Assembly (NCBI GenBank): GCA_023249725.1
Contig: JAHFBZ010000012.1
Coordinates: 1 to 36,863, forward strand
Direction: 5' to 3'
DNA from: Methanobacteriaceae archaeon
Lineage (GTDB): Archaea > Methanobacteriota > Methanobacteria > Methanobacteriales > Methanobacteriaceae
Length of the DNA: 36,863 bases
This document shows positions 27,391-36,605 of this stretch, one piece after another; position 1 is the stretch's first letter, and each line of letters begins with the position of its first letter. A program made the position numbers and the translations under genes. The notes below the pieces were generated by a model, which saw only the letters and a list, made by a program, of their open reading frames with translations, did not search any database and was not told the origin of the DNA.

Positions 27391-28623
27391 TCACATTCTT
27401 TTTTTATAAATTAACTCTTTAAACTTAATTTGAAACTCAGTTCCATTTATTGCAGATATTTCCAGTGATCCTTCTATTTGTGCTACTAAATTATTTACCA
27501 ATTGTAAACCTAAATTTTCAGAATAATCTGAGATTATATTTTCTGGTAAACCCACACCATTATCACTAATTTTTAATATGAATTTATCATCGATCGTTTT
27601 AAGGATTATTAATATATTTCCTCTTTGATTATTTGGAAAAGCGTGTTTTAAAATATTTATCATTAATTCATTTATAATTAATCCCAAGGGTATAGCAGTA
27701 TCGATTCCCATTTCTAAATCTTCTATATCAGTATTTAGAGTAATAATTGTTTTATCAACACCATATAAATAAAAAAGGTCTGATACAAAGTTATCTATAT
27801 AATTTTTAATATGTATATGTGTTAAATCATTGGAATTATACATTTTAGAGTGAATCAGGGCCATGGATCTGATTCTACTTTGAGTAACTAACAAAATATC
27901 TTTAAAATCATCTTCTACATAATTTGACTGTAGATTAAGCAAACTAGAGATTATCTGAAGATTATTTTTCACCCTATGATGAACTTCACGCAGTAGTGCC
28001 TCTTTTTCATTTAATGATGATTCTAACTTGTTTACAGCTTTTTTTCGCTCAGTAATATCATATAAATAATTGATATTTCTTTTTTTACCTTCAATAGGCA
28101 TGGACTCAGTGGTAATCAGCACGGTACGTGTTTCGCCAGATTTAATGTTTATTTCAGCTTCTAAATCTTTAATTTCTCCCTTTTCTTTAAATTCTTCAAT
28201 TAAAATACTTCTTACTTTTTCACTGGTTATACCCAATTGGGTAGAACTCGCACCAATGATTTCATCCTTTTCAAAGCCAGTTAATTCTAAATAGCTTTTA
28301 TTGGCATCTATAATTCTTCCATCTTCTTCAGTTAGAATAATAGCAATTGGATTAGTACTGAATGCTTTAAAAAATCTCTCTTCGCTTTCTTTAATGGAAT
28401 CTAAATTACGAAATACTAAAAAATAAATCAAAATTGATGTAAGAATTATGAAAACAGTCCCCTTTACACTGGCAAAAATTGTTGAAAGATTAGTATTGGT
28501 AACCATTAAACTTAATAATTGGTCTGAGCTTATTATCCATACAATACTAACTAAAAAATAAATTAATGTAATTTTAAAGGCAGTTCTGCGCGGTTTTATT
28601 TTATTGGATTTAGATTTATTCAT
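27391..28623 (-). CDS. Membrane sensor kinase: 2TM-PAS-HisKA_2
   Basis: 410 residues. Two membrane helices at about 15-37 and 50-70 enclose a short outer loop. A PAS domain follows at about 78-195 (RFFKAFSTNPIAIILTEEDG, ending YLYDITERKK). The kinase core is HisKA_2: REVHHRVKNNLQIISSLLNL with His at 215/216, N-box INELMINILKHAFP, G1 SDNGVGLP and NLGLQLVNNL; it ends FKELIYKKRM like the other HisKA_2 kinases here. All catalytic motifs are present. It lies 39 bases downstream of an AI-2E family permease gene on the same strand, so the two are probably one operon. The ribosome binding site is weak. Confidence 0.9.
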   Translation of the reverse strand: MNKSKSNKIKPRRTAFKITLIYFLVSIVWIISSDQLLSLMVTNTNLSTIFASVKGTVFIILTSILIYFLVFRNLDSIKESEERFFKAFSTNPIAIILTEEDGRIIDANKSYLELTGFEKDEIIGASSTQLGITSEKVRSILIEEFKEKGEIKDLEAEINIKSGETRTVLITTESMPIEGKKRNINYLYDITERKKAVNKLESSLNEKEALLREVHHRVKNNLQIISSLLNLQSNYVEDDFKDILLVTQSRIRSMALIHSKMYNSNDLTHIHIKNYIDNFVSDLFYLYGVDKTIITLNTDIEDLEMGIDTAIPLGLIINELMINILKHAFPNNQRGNILIILKTIDDKFILKISDNGVGLPENIISDYSENLGLQLVNNLVAQIEGSLEISAINGTEFQIKFKELIYKKRM

Positions 28624-28662
28624 AGTATGCCTATAATTTGTCTAAAACAATTTCTTCTCAGT

Positions 28663-29655
28663 CTAAGTATCTTCATCGCCACTTTTCATTATAAAGGCCA
28701 ACCAACGAGTCTCATCAAAGTTTTCCAGATATTTAACCACAACAATAGTTAGGGGAACAGCGATAAATACTCCTATTGGTCCTAATATCCATCCCCAAAG
28801 AAATAGTGAAACGAAAACTACGTACATTGAAAGTTGAAGTCCTTTGCTGGTCTGGCGAGGAAAAATAAAACTTTCAGCAATGGTATTGATAATAGCAAAT
28901 AGTACTACAACGGCCAAAGCACCTTCCAGTCCATATTTGGCCCAGGCCATTAATGCAGGGAGTATGGTCGCGAGTATAATACCTATATATGGAATAAATC
29001 CAAGAATAAATGTTAAAAGCCCCCATAATATGGCAAAATTAGGTCCAAAAGGAATAAAAAGAATAATAGTTATTCCAACGGCTGCAAACAGATTAACTCT
29101 AATTCTTATTACAAAATACTGAATAAATTCATGTATTAAAATAAGCATGCGATCTAATTTAGGATTACCCTTTCCAAAAGCTTTTATAAGTCTCTGTTTC
29201 ATTTTTGGAGTTTCATATACTAAAAATACAGTTGCTAAAAGTACAAAAAACCCATTCTCAATAATATTTGCTAAGTTACTTACTCCACTGGATGCTAAAG
29301 TCGATGCAATACTTTGAATGACAGTATTGGCCTCTCCTGCCAGAATTGACGACGAGCTTATTGAAAGATTGGGTAATTGCCCTTTCAATTGGATTATGGT
29401 TACATAAAATAAGTCTATGATAAATAAGCCCAGTACAATAATCCCTATAATAGTTATTAAATGTGCAATATTATAGGGCACACTTTTTTTGTTAAGCCAC
29501 AATAAAAAAGGCACTATAATTACTGCTAGGAATATGGAAAGCAAAATCGGGGCTACAATTGGTGCAGTAAAATTTAAACCCATGATAAATATGATAACAA
29601 TTGCAAAAATAGATATTTGCCTGAGGAAAGGTGGTATACTCAAATCATCAATCAT
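28663..29655 (-). CDS. AI-2E family transporter (PF01594-type permease)
   Basis: 330 residues with seven to eight hydrophobic helices. Features of the family are the paired helices at the N-terminus, a soluble middle segment (about 90-130), and the C-terminal block with GFIPYIGIILATILPALMAW near residue 220, ESFIFPRQTSKGLQLS near 262 and WGWILGPIGVFIAVPL. Members export varied small molecules or ions (one exports autoinducer 2, others act as sodium-proton antiporters), so the substrate is unknown here. GGAG seven bases before the ATG supports the start. A membrane sensor kinase follows 39 bases downstream on the same strand. Confidence 0.93.
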   Translation of the reverse strand: MIDDLSIPPFLRQISIFAIVIIFIMGLNFTAPIVAPILLSIFLAVIIVPFLLWLNKKSVPYNIAHLITIIGIIVLGLFIIDLFYVTIIQLKGQLPNLSISSSSILAGEANTVIQSIASTLASSGVSNLANIIENGFFVLLATVFLVYETPKMKQRLIKAFGKGNPKLDRMLILIHEFIQYFVIRIRVNLFAAVGITIILFIPFGPNFAILWGLLTFILGFIPYIGIILATILPALMAWAKYGLEGALAVVVLFAIINTIAESFIFPRQTSKGLQLSMYVVFVSLFLWGWILGPIGVFIAVPLTIVVVKYLENFDETRWLAFIMKSGDEDT

Positions 29656-29788
29656 TTTATTTCTCCATTATTTTTTTCCATTTCTTATTTTAATTTTAAA
29701 AGATATTAAATTATTTAATTAAAAAATGATATGGAAAAATATAGGTAATATAAAGGCCAATAATTAATAATAAAATGGAGGGGATTAT

Positions 29789-30013
29789 ATGCCTGATTTA
29801 GGACCATTGGGACGTGGTGGAGCTAGAAGGAGAACTAGGAGAAGAATGGCAGCTGTGAATGAAATGCAAAATTCAAAACAAGAGCATGAACCAAGTGAAA
29901 GTTCTGAAACTGTTTTTAATTCTGATAGCTCTGAAAAATTGATCAAATTAGCTAAACTCTTAAAAGATAAAGGTGTTATTACTGAGACCGAGTATAATTT
30001 AATATTTGAATAA
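29789..30013 (+). CDS. Small SHOCT-domain protein
   Basis: 74 residues with a very strong ribosome binding site (GGAGGGG). The N-terminus is Gly/Arg-rich (GRGGARRRTRRRM), the middle is Ser/Glu-rich and probably disordered, and the last about 26 residues (LIKLAKLLKDKGVITETEYN) fit the SHOCT pattern, a short C-terminal helical domain thought to mediate oligomer or nucleic-acid contacts. The basic N-terminus would suit RNA, DNA or membrane binding. A second SHOCT protein, frameshifted, follows at 30159 in the same direction. Confidence 0.8.
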   Translation: MPDLGPLGRGGARRRTRRRMAAVNEMQNSKQEHEPSESSETVFNSDSSEKLIKLAKLLKDKGVITETEYNLIFE

Positions 30014-30158
30014 TTCATTTTTTAATTTTTAATCATCGTGATATTCAATAAGTGATAATCCAATTAATTAACCTATTATTTAATAATCATATTATTTATA
30101 CAATTCAAATGTATTTAGGTCATATAAAAGAGATAATTTGATTTTCAAAGGTGATAAA

Positions 30159-30556
30159 ATGGTAGTAGGACATCATGAAGGAAATAAAATTGAATTAACA
30201 TTGGAAAAAGATGGTTTAAGTCTTAAAAAACTGGCAGGCTAATTGGAAGGAATAAAGGCGAGCAGTTTGTAGAATATGAAGATATAACTGGAATCGAATT
30301 CAAAAAAGGTTTGGTTTTTGGAGATCTTGAAATATCTACTTCTGGAATGAAAATTGAAGTTGAAAGAATCAAAAAGACTGAGGGAGACGATTTTGTCACG
30401 GTATTAAGAGATAAACTGACCGAAAGTCGTCTTGAAAAACAGGGAAAAACTGAAGCAGTAAGTCCTATGGATGAAATTAAAAAGGCCAAAGAATTACTGG
30501 ATTCTGGAGCAATCAGTGAAGAAGAGTTCGAAAATATAAAAAAGAAATATTTATAA
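30159..30556 (+). pseudogene. PH-like plus SHOCT protein, one frameshift
   Basis: Starts at ATG 30159 with GGTGAT three bases upstream. The first 27 codons (MVVGHHEGNKIELTLEKDG and on) end at TAA 30240-30242. Adding one A to the six-A run at 30225-30230 restores one frame: LKKTGRLIGRNKGEQFVEYE then DITGIEFKKG, and so on to SPMDEIKKAKELLDSGAISE and the end at 30556. The restored protein of about 132 residues has an N-terminal beta-rich part resembling a bacterial PH domain and a C-terminal SHOCT domain. The lesion is a single-base loss in a homopolymer, so either a real frameshift or a sequencing error; the rest is undamaged. It is convergent with the DUF308 gene. Confidence 0.82.
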
Positions 30557-30641
30557 TTTAATTTTAAATTTAGATTAATTTTAAATTTAATCCCCAGAAG
30601 TAATAATCTTCTAAAATTTAAAGAAATAATATTATTTTTAA

Positions 30642-31163
30642 TCAATTTTTATCTGAAATTTCTGCATTTTCATTATCACCAAATAAATCAAAAACCTCCA
30701 TTATACCGGCAAGAATTAAGAATCCACCAATTAAAGCAGCAGATACAAAGGTATTGCCCATGAAGGCACCCATTATTACAAATAATATTCCCACTATGAT
30801 TCCTATTGCCCCAATAACTTTTCCTTTAACTCCTTCACCAGATAATAAAGAGGATATTCCGGCTAATGCTAATAAAAACCCAACTAAATAAACTGCTAGA
30901 AATATGAATAATTGAAATGTTTTAATATCTGCAATAAATATCAGTCCTAACATTATAGAAAAGATAGATATAATCAGATTTACTGTTCCAATAGATAAGC
31001 TCTCTGATTTAAAACTTTGTATTATAAACCAGATTCCTAAGAATATTAGTCCAACACCAGCAATATGACTTAGAGTAAAAACACTAATTAAAGGGAATAT
31101 AATAACAATTAAACCCAATATTATCGATATGATACCTATTAAAACGTTTTTTGATTCGGTCAT
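30642..31163 (-). CDS. DUF308 (HdeD-like) membrane protein
   Basis: 173 residues, six hydrophobic helices in three pairs, with repeats of the pattern Gly-x-x-x-Ile-x-x-Gly (LIGIISIILGLIVIIFP, LIFLGIWFIIQSF, GAIGIIVGILFVIMG, LIGGFLILAGIMEV) typical of DUF308/HdeD proteins. The family is linked to acid resistance in E. coli, but the function here is unknown. The frame is open five codons further (TTG at 31178), but GGAG lies nine bases before the ATG at 31163, which is the better start. It ends in an acidic tail (LFGDNENAEISDKN). It is convergent with the PH-SHOCT gene. Confidence 0.85.
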   Translation of the reverse strand: MTESKNVLIGIISIILGLIVIIFPLISVFTLSHIAGVGLIFLGIWFIIQSFKSESLSIGTVNLIISIFSIMLGLIFIADIKTFQLFIFLAVYLVGFLLALAGISSLLSGEGVKGKVIGAIGIIVGILFVIMGAFMGNTFVSAALIGGFLILAGIMEVFDLFGDNENAEISDKN

Positions 31164-31371
31164 GATAAAAATCTCCAATTTTATAATATACCATAATATG
31201 TGGATTATTAGATTTAAAAATTTTTATATGATTTTCAATCCATTCATGTATTTTATGAATCAAAATGGAGTTTCATCTGATTATTGTCATAAGAGTTATA
31301 AGAAAATTCATAGTGAAAGATAATTAGTTTTATAAAAGATTATTAAAGAAAAAAATATGTCCTATTTTATA

Positions 31372-31794
31372 TTATTTATACTCTAATGCATTGAATTTTA
31401 TTTTAAATTCCGTTCCATGACTTATATCAAGTTCTATTTCTATATCTATTTGACTAGTTAGACTATTAATTAATTGAAGGCCTAAAGAATCAGTATATTT
31501 AAATTCAATATCAGAGGATAAACCAATTCCATTATCACTCACAATTAATGTATTTTTTCCATTATTTGACTTCAATTTAATATTTATAATACCTTCTCGT
31601 CCATCAGGGAATGCATATTTCATACAATTTGATACCAGTTCATTTACTATTAAACCTAAAGGAATAGAGATGTTAATATCAAGTAAAATACTTTCCATAT
31701 CCATATTAAGTTTTATGAGACTAGAATCTAGGTTATAAGTCTGGAATAAATCATTAACTAATTTATTTATATATTCACCGAAGTCTATATGTTT
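31372..31794 (-). pseudogene. HisKA_2-type kinase fragment, ATPase domain only
   Basis: The frame is open from just after a TAA at 31795-31797 and encodes about 140 residues. It covers the end of the dimerisation region (IDFGEYINKLVNDLFQTYN) and a full HATPase domain: IVNELVSNCMKYAFP, VSDNGIGL, SLGLQLINSL, HGTEFKIKFNALEYK. The region with the phospho-accepting His is absent; just upstream only LIxH-like remnants in another frame can be guessed, and then the next gene ends. It therefore looks like the 3' remnant of a kinase similar to its neighbour. Translation from an internal ATG at 31704 would give a 110-residue ATPase-only protein, which I consider unlikely to be functional. Confidence 0.75.
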
Positions 31795-31896
31795 TTATGG
31801 AGAATAAGAAAAAAATGAAATAATTTTCAATTTTTAAGAAATAGTTTAAAATGAAATTTAAAATGACATATAATTTTATCAAAAATATTTACCTCA

Positions 31897-34563
31897 TCAA
31901 ATCCTTTTTTTATACTTCAACTCCTTAAAATTAATTTTATACTTAGTTCCATGGCTTCGGTCTAATTCCATAGTACCGTCCAACTGATTAATTAGACTGA
32001 TTATTAATTGTAGTCCCAGTGTTTCAGTTTTTTCTGGTTTAATATTGTCAGGAATTCCTACTCCATTATCCATAACTGTTAAAAAGTAGTTTTCATCTTT
32101 TAATTTAAGTATAATTTTGATTTTTCCTTTACTCTCTTCAGGGAATGCATATTTGACACTGTTAGTTACAAGTTCGTTTATTATGAGTCCTAAGGGAATG
32201 GCTGTGTCGAAACCCATATGTACATCTTCAATATCCAAATCCCATTTAATAAGTCCTTTATTGACACCATAGGAATAGAAGATATCAGAAATCAAGCTGG
32301 TAAGATATTCCTTAAAGTTAATTTTAGTGAAACTATCTGATCTATACAGCTTTTCATGGACAATAGACATACTTTTTATCCGGCCTTGACTCTCTCTTAA
32401 AACACTCACGGTTTCATCAAAATCTTCAAACTGGATTTGTAGGTTTAATAGGCTAGATATAATCTGCATATTGTTTTTAACTCGATGGTGAATTTCTCTA
32501 AGAAGCACTTCTTTCTCATTTAAAGACTCTTTTAAAGCTTCATCAGCTTTTTTACGATCAGTTATATCAGTTATTACTCCTATAAGTCCTTTTAATGTGC
32601 CATCTTCATTTAGTATTCTAGATCCAGTTAGTTCCCCCCAAAAAGTAGAGGTGTCTTTTCGCTGATAGAGTCTCTCTAAATGAACAAAGTCTGTTTTCCC
32701 ATTAATAAGTTTAATCATACTGTTTTCTGCGGCTTTTCTCTCACTTTCACTGATTAAATCTAAATAAGACATATTATCTAATTCTGAGAGAGTGAAACCA
32801 AATAGTTCACTTAGATGTTGATTTGCAAGTTGTATGGACCCTTTAGAATCTACAAGAACTATACCTGAGCTGACCGTATTAAAGATGACACTTATTTGCA
32901 TTTCACTTTCTTTTAGTTTTGATTCATACTTTTTACGGTCAGTTATGTCCATGAACATGCCTGAAAGCACATCATCCTTTAAGCTAGCACTTAAAATAAC
33001 ACTAACTACTTTACCCTTTTTGCTAATTGTTTCTATTTCATAATCAGTAACTCGACCTTCTTTTTGGAGTTCATGAATTAATGGGATTCTATCCTCTGGA
33101 TTCTTGTATAACTTTAATATATTCCCTTTTTTTAAGTCAGATACATCATCATAATGAAATATGTGGGCCGTGGCAGCATTAGCAAATAAAATTTCACCCT
33201 TTAAATTACTCTTAAAAATCTTGACTGAAGAGTGGTCCACTAGTTCCCGATAATTTCTTTCACTCTCTTTCATAGCCTTCTCAGCAATTTTAAGATCTTT
33301 AACCATGATTTTGTACTTTTCTTCACTTTTACGAAGGGATTCTTCAGCTTTTTTATTAATGGTTATATCTTCAAATACTGTGGCAAAGGTCCCTTTTGAT
33401 GGAGAAAATACTGATATATTAAAATATTTATCCATAGGTTCAAAATAGGTTTCAAATTGCTTTGATTTTCCATTTTGTGCCACTTCAGAATAAACATTAA
33501 GATATGGTGCCTTTTTGGTATTATATGCTTGAGAAGCTTTTTTTCCTATAATATCAGTTTTTTTAATTCCCAGGATTTCTTCATAAGATGGATTAACATC
33601 CATTATTTCATAATCTACCGGGTCTTGATTATTATCATAAACCAATTTATGTATGGCTACACCTTCATTCATAGAAGAATAAAGGGTTCTGTATTTTTCT
33701 TCACTTTCTTTTAGAATAATTTCATGATTTTTATGGCTAGTAATATCTCTGCCAACACCAATAATGGCGATAACATTCTCTTCATCATCTAAAACAGCTT
33801 TATTGGACCAGGCTAACCAACGCCAACCATCTTTAGTCATGGCGCGTTGTTCATGATAACTGGTATATGGTGGATTATAAATAGATTCTATAGATTTAGA
33901 AGTTAATTCGCGATCTTCTTCATGAACTAAAGGCATATAATTTTTACCTAATAATTCTTCCTCAGTTTTGGCGAACATGCGACAATAACTAGGACTTATA
34001 TAAAGAAACCTGCCTTTGTTGTCTATTTTGACAACCAGGTCTCTTAAACCTTCTAGAAGATGACGATAATCAGATTCACTATCATACCGCGAATTTTTAG
34101 TAGTTTTAAGTTCACTTATATCATTGACAGTTAATTGGAACTCTTTAATATCACTATTATCATGATTATTGGTACTATTGGTATTATTCTTAAAAATTGG
34201 TAAGGTTTCTATTAAAACATCCAATGATTTTTTCCTATTTTTAAGTTTAATTTCACATTTTTGTTTGGTTCCACTATCCCGGACTTTTTGTATGTTTTCT
34301 TGGAATATTTGTTGTGATTCCGGTGAAATATATGAAATAAATGATTTATCTAATAATTTTTCTCTATCAAAACCTAAAAATGAAGCCCCGGGCAAATTAA
34401 TATTGGTGATAATCTTATTTGGATTCAAGGTGATGAATCCTAGGGGTGATAGATTAAAAAGTTCAGAATATTTACGCTGGTATTCTTCCAATTCAAGTTG
34501 AATACTCTTTAAATCCTTATTTTGCATCTCTAGTTCATCATCCTTTGGATTATCTCGGGCCAT
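31897..34563 (-). CDS. Five-PAS HisKA_2 sensor kinase, 888 residues
   Basis: A large cytoplasmic sensor with no membrane helix or signal peptide. PAS domains lie at about 29-150, 163-280 (with the PAC signature EQRAMTKDGWRWLAW), 285-405, 430-545 and 550-675, each closed by a D-I-T/S motif. The kinase core follows: REIHHRVKNNMQIISSLLNL with His at 692/693, INELVTNSVKYAFP, MDNGVGIP, TLGLQLIISL, ending FKELKYKKRI. No receiver is attached, so a separate regulator must accept phosphate. AAGGGG before the ATG is a good ribosome binding site. Such multi-PAS kinases are a known expansion in Methanobacterium and Methanosarcina; ligands are unknown, though heme or flavin binding in PAS domains is possible. 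Confidence 0.93.
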   Translation of the reverse strand: MARDNPKDDELEMQNKDLKSIQLELEEYQRKYSELFNLSPLGFITLNPNKIITNINLPGASFLGFDREKLLDKSFISYISPESQQIFQENIQKVRDSGTKQKCEIKLKNRKKSLDVLIETLPIFKNNTNSTNNHDNSDIKEFQLTVNDISELKTTKNSRYDSESDYRHLLEGLRDLVVKIDNKGRFLYISPSYCRMFAKTEEELLGKNYMPLVHEEDRELTSKSIESIYNPPYTSYHEQRAMTKDGWRWLAWSNKAVLDDEENVIAIIGVGRDITSHKNHEIILKESEEKYRTLYSSMNEGVAIHKLVYDNNQDPVDYEIMDVNPSYEEILGIKKTDIIGKKASQAYNTKKAPYLNVYSEVAQNGKSKQFETYFEPMDKYFNISVFSPSKGTFATVFEDITINKKAEESLRKSEEKYKIMVKDLKIAEKAMKESERNYRELVDHSSVKIFKSNLKGEILFANAATAHIFHYDDVSDLKKGNILKLYKNPEDRIPLIHELQKEGRVTDYEIETISKKGKVVSVILSASLKDDVLSGMFMDITDRKKYESKLKESEMQISVIFNTVSSGIVLVDSKGSIQLANQHLSELFGFTLSELDNMSYLDLISESERKAAENSMIKLINGKTDFVHLERLYQRKDTSTFWGELTGSRILNEDGTLKGLIGVITDITDRKKADEALKESLNEKEVLLREIHHRVKNNMQIISSLLNLQIQFEDFDETVSVLRESQGRIKSMSIVHEKLYRSDSFTKINFKEYLTSLISDIFYSYGVNKGLIKWDLDIEDVHMGFDTAIPLGLIINELVTNSVKYAFPEESKGKIKIILKLKDENYFLTVMDNGVGIPDNIKPEKTETLGLQLIISLINQLDGTMELDRSHGTKYKINFKELKYKKRI

Positions 34564-34716
34564 ATTATCCCCTTAAAATATAAATAAAAATCTTATTTTT
34601 AATGATAGCTAGATTAATGATAGATAAATTATTTCTAATTATTAATTTAATATATAATCAGTCTTATTTGTTTTTATGTAAAAAGAAAAAAATCAATCAA
34701 ATCAATTTAATATGAA

Positions 34717-35382
34717 TTAAATTTTAATATCCAACATTTCAGCCATGACTAAATAATAACTGGCCAAACCTTTCCATTTTCCCTATTTTCAGCTATTACT
34801 TGTCCTTCTGAAGTGCTTATTTTTTTATTATCACCGTAAAAATGGGAAATAATTCTTCTAATTCCAATATCATCTGCCGGAAATACTTCTGGTTGGGATA
34901 ATACCCTAATTAAAACAAATTCAGCAGTCCAAAGGCCGATTCCTCTTATTTAACAAGTTCATCAATTATTTTCTGGTTATCTGCATAATCTTTTAATTTT
35001 TCAAGATCTAAAACACCAGTTTCTATATCCTTTGATATAGACTTAATATATTCAGTTTTTCTTAAAGTTAGGCCGCATTCTTTAAGCTGAGATACACTTA
35101 CATTATTCAATTACTTAGGTGCGGAATATGCATAATAAACATGTCATTCTCTCTTTAAATTACTGCCAAATCTTTTGATCATTTTTCTTTTAATATTTTT
35201 GGCACAATCAAAGATATTTGCTGTTCAATAATAGTTTAAATCATGGCTTCAAAAACAGAAGAGGTAATGGGACTTTTTAAACCTTTTAATTTAGGAACTA
35301 TTTTAGAGAGAATTTTATCAGATTTAATATCCTCATAAAAAGGCCTAAGATCAAAGTCCAGGTTAAAAATCTTTTTAACCAT
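34717..35382 (-). pseudogene. HhH-GPD DNA glycosylase (AlkA/OGG-like), decayed
   Basis: The start MVKKIFNLDFDLRPFYEDIK is readable from an ATG at 35382, and later pieces in shifted frames are clear: SSVFEAMI, TIIEQQISLIV, MIKRFGSNLKRE, and the catalytic region IRGIGLWTAEFVLIRVL ... FPADDIGIRRII with the active-site Asp of the helix-hairpin-helix glycosylase family, ending WKGLASYYLVMAEMLDIK. At least five lesions break it: TAA at 35236-35238, a frameshift near 35180, stops near 35145 and 35112, and one-base losses in A runs near 34950 and 34780. The enzyme would have removed alkylated or oxidised bases. With this many defects it is certainly not functional. Confidence 0.88.
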
Positions 35383-35479
35383 CTACTATTATTTTTAAAA
35401 TAGTAGTTTTTATTAACCTTAAGTTGATATTAATTATCATAATTTAGAAGGATCATATTTAGAAGGAGGATTAAATTTA

Positions 35480-36523
35480 ATGGAAGACATATACGATCTT
35501 TCTCTCGCGGGTGAGATTACAAAAAATGACGCTTTGAACTTACTTGACTCCAATCCATTCCAACTCTTTGATGTGGCTGATAAACTACGCCAGGAGATTG
35601 TAGGGGATGAAGTGACATATGTAGTTAATAGAAACATTGACATTACAGATAAATGTATGATTAATTGTGCTTTTTGCTCCTTTAGAAACAGTATTGGATA
35701 TGAAATGACCATTGAAGAGATATTAGATTCTGTGGGTGAAGCTAAAGATGTAGGGGCCACTGAAATATGTTTATTTGGAGGTATAATGCCAGATATGGAT
35801 GTAAATTACTACTGTGATATTATTGAGGCTATTAAAAATAGCTATGATATTGAACTTCATAGTTTATCACCAGTAGAAATATTTCACGCTGCCCAAACAT
35901 CCCAAATGAGTACCAAAGATGCACTAAAATCTTTAAAAACAGCTGGCCTGGATACCATGACTGGTGCATCAGCAGAGATTCTGGTTGATTCTGTTAGGGC
36001 CAAAATCTGTCCAAAAAAAGTTTCAACGGCACAGTGGGTTCAAATCATTACGGAGGCCCATGAAGTCGGTATTCCCACCACATCCACCATTATGTATGGC
36101 ACCGTGGAAACCTGGGAAGATCGGATAGATCACTTATTAATATTAAGGGATATACAGCGAAAAACTAATGGATTCACCGAATTAGTTCCTATGACTTTCT
36201 TAAATGAAAATAACAAGATGGGTAATGAATCTACAGGAGTCAGTGGAATGGAAGATTTAAAATTGCACGCTATATCACGTGTGATTCTTGGCCGAGATAT
36301 ACCTAATATTCAAGCTTCTTGGATAAAAATAGGAACTAGAATGGCCCAAGTAGCACTTTGTTGTGGAGCTAATGATTTAGGAGGTACCATGATGGAAGAT
36401 AAAATATCCATAGCTGCTGGTGCATCCCATGGTGAACATTTAGCCAGTAATAAAATGAAAGAGACTATATCTGCTATTGGTCGCGTTCCTGTAGAAAGAA
36501 CAACTTTATATGAGCGGGTTTAA
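35480..36523 (+). CDS. cofH: CofH, FO synthase subunit (radical SAM)
   Basis: 347 residues. CofH joins tyrosine-derived 4-hydroxybenzyl to 5-amino-6-ribitylaminouracil, the first half of making FO, the deazaflavin chromophore of coenzyme F420 needed for methanogenesis. The radical-SAM cluster motif is C59-x3-C63-x2-C66 (DKCMINCAFCSF); EICLFGGIMPD, a GG(E/D)-like SAM site, follows, then TTSTIMYGTVETWEDR, ELVPMTFLNEN and CCGANDLGGTMMED, all typical of CofH/MqnC relatives. The last motif argues for CofH rather than CofG. The ATG has AAGGAGG ten bases upstream. No cofG is in the window. It could be a second CofH paralogue, since methanogens may carry more than one. Confidence 0.92.
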   Translation: MEDIYDLSLAGEITKNDALNLLDSNPFQLFDVADKLRQEIVGDEVTYVVNRNIDITDKCMINCAFCSFRNSIGYEMTIEEILDSVGEAKDVGATEICLFGGIMPDMDVNYYCDIIEAIKNSYDIELHSLSPVEIFHAAQTSQMSTKDALKSLKTAGLDTMTGASAEILVDSVRAKICPKKVSTAQWVQIITEAHEVGIPTTSTIMYGTVETWEDRIDHLLILRDIQRKTNGFTELVPMTFLNENNKMGNESTGVSGMEDLKLHAISRVILGRDIPNIQASWIKIGTRMAQVALCCGANDLGGTMMEDKISIAAGASHGEHLASNKMKETISAIGRVPVERTTLYERV

Positions 36524-36605
36524 CTCATAATTTTTACTTTTTACATTTATTATTTTATTTAATTTTATTTCTTGGATTTAATAAGCCGATTGATATTATT
36601 TATTC

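Noticed and set aside
31129-31323. 64-codon plus-strand frame over the DUF308 start
   Set aside because: Antisense to the start of a convincing gene, no ribosome binding site, composition of spacer DNA.
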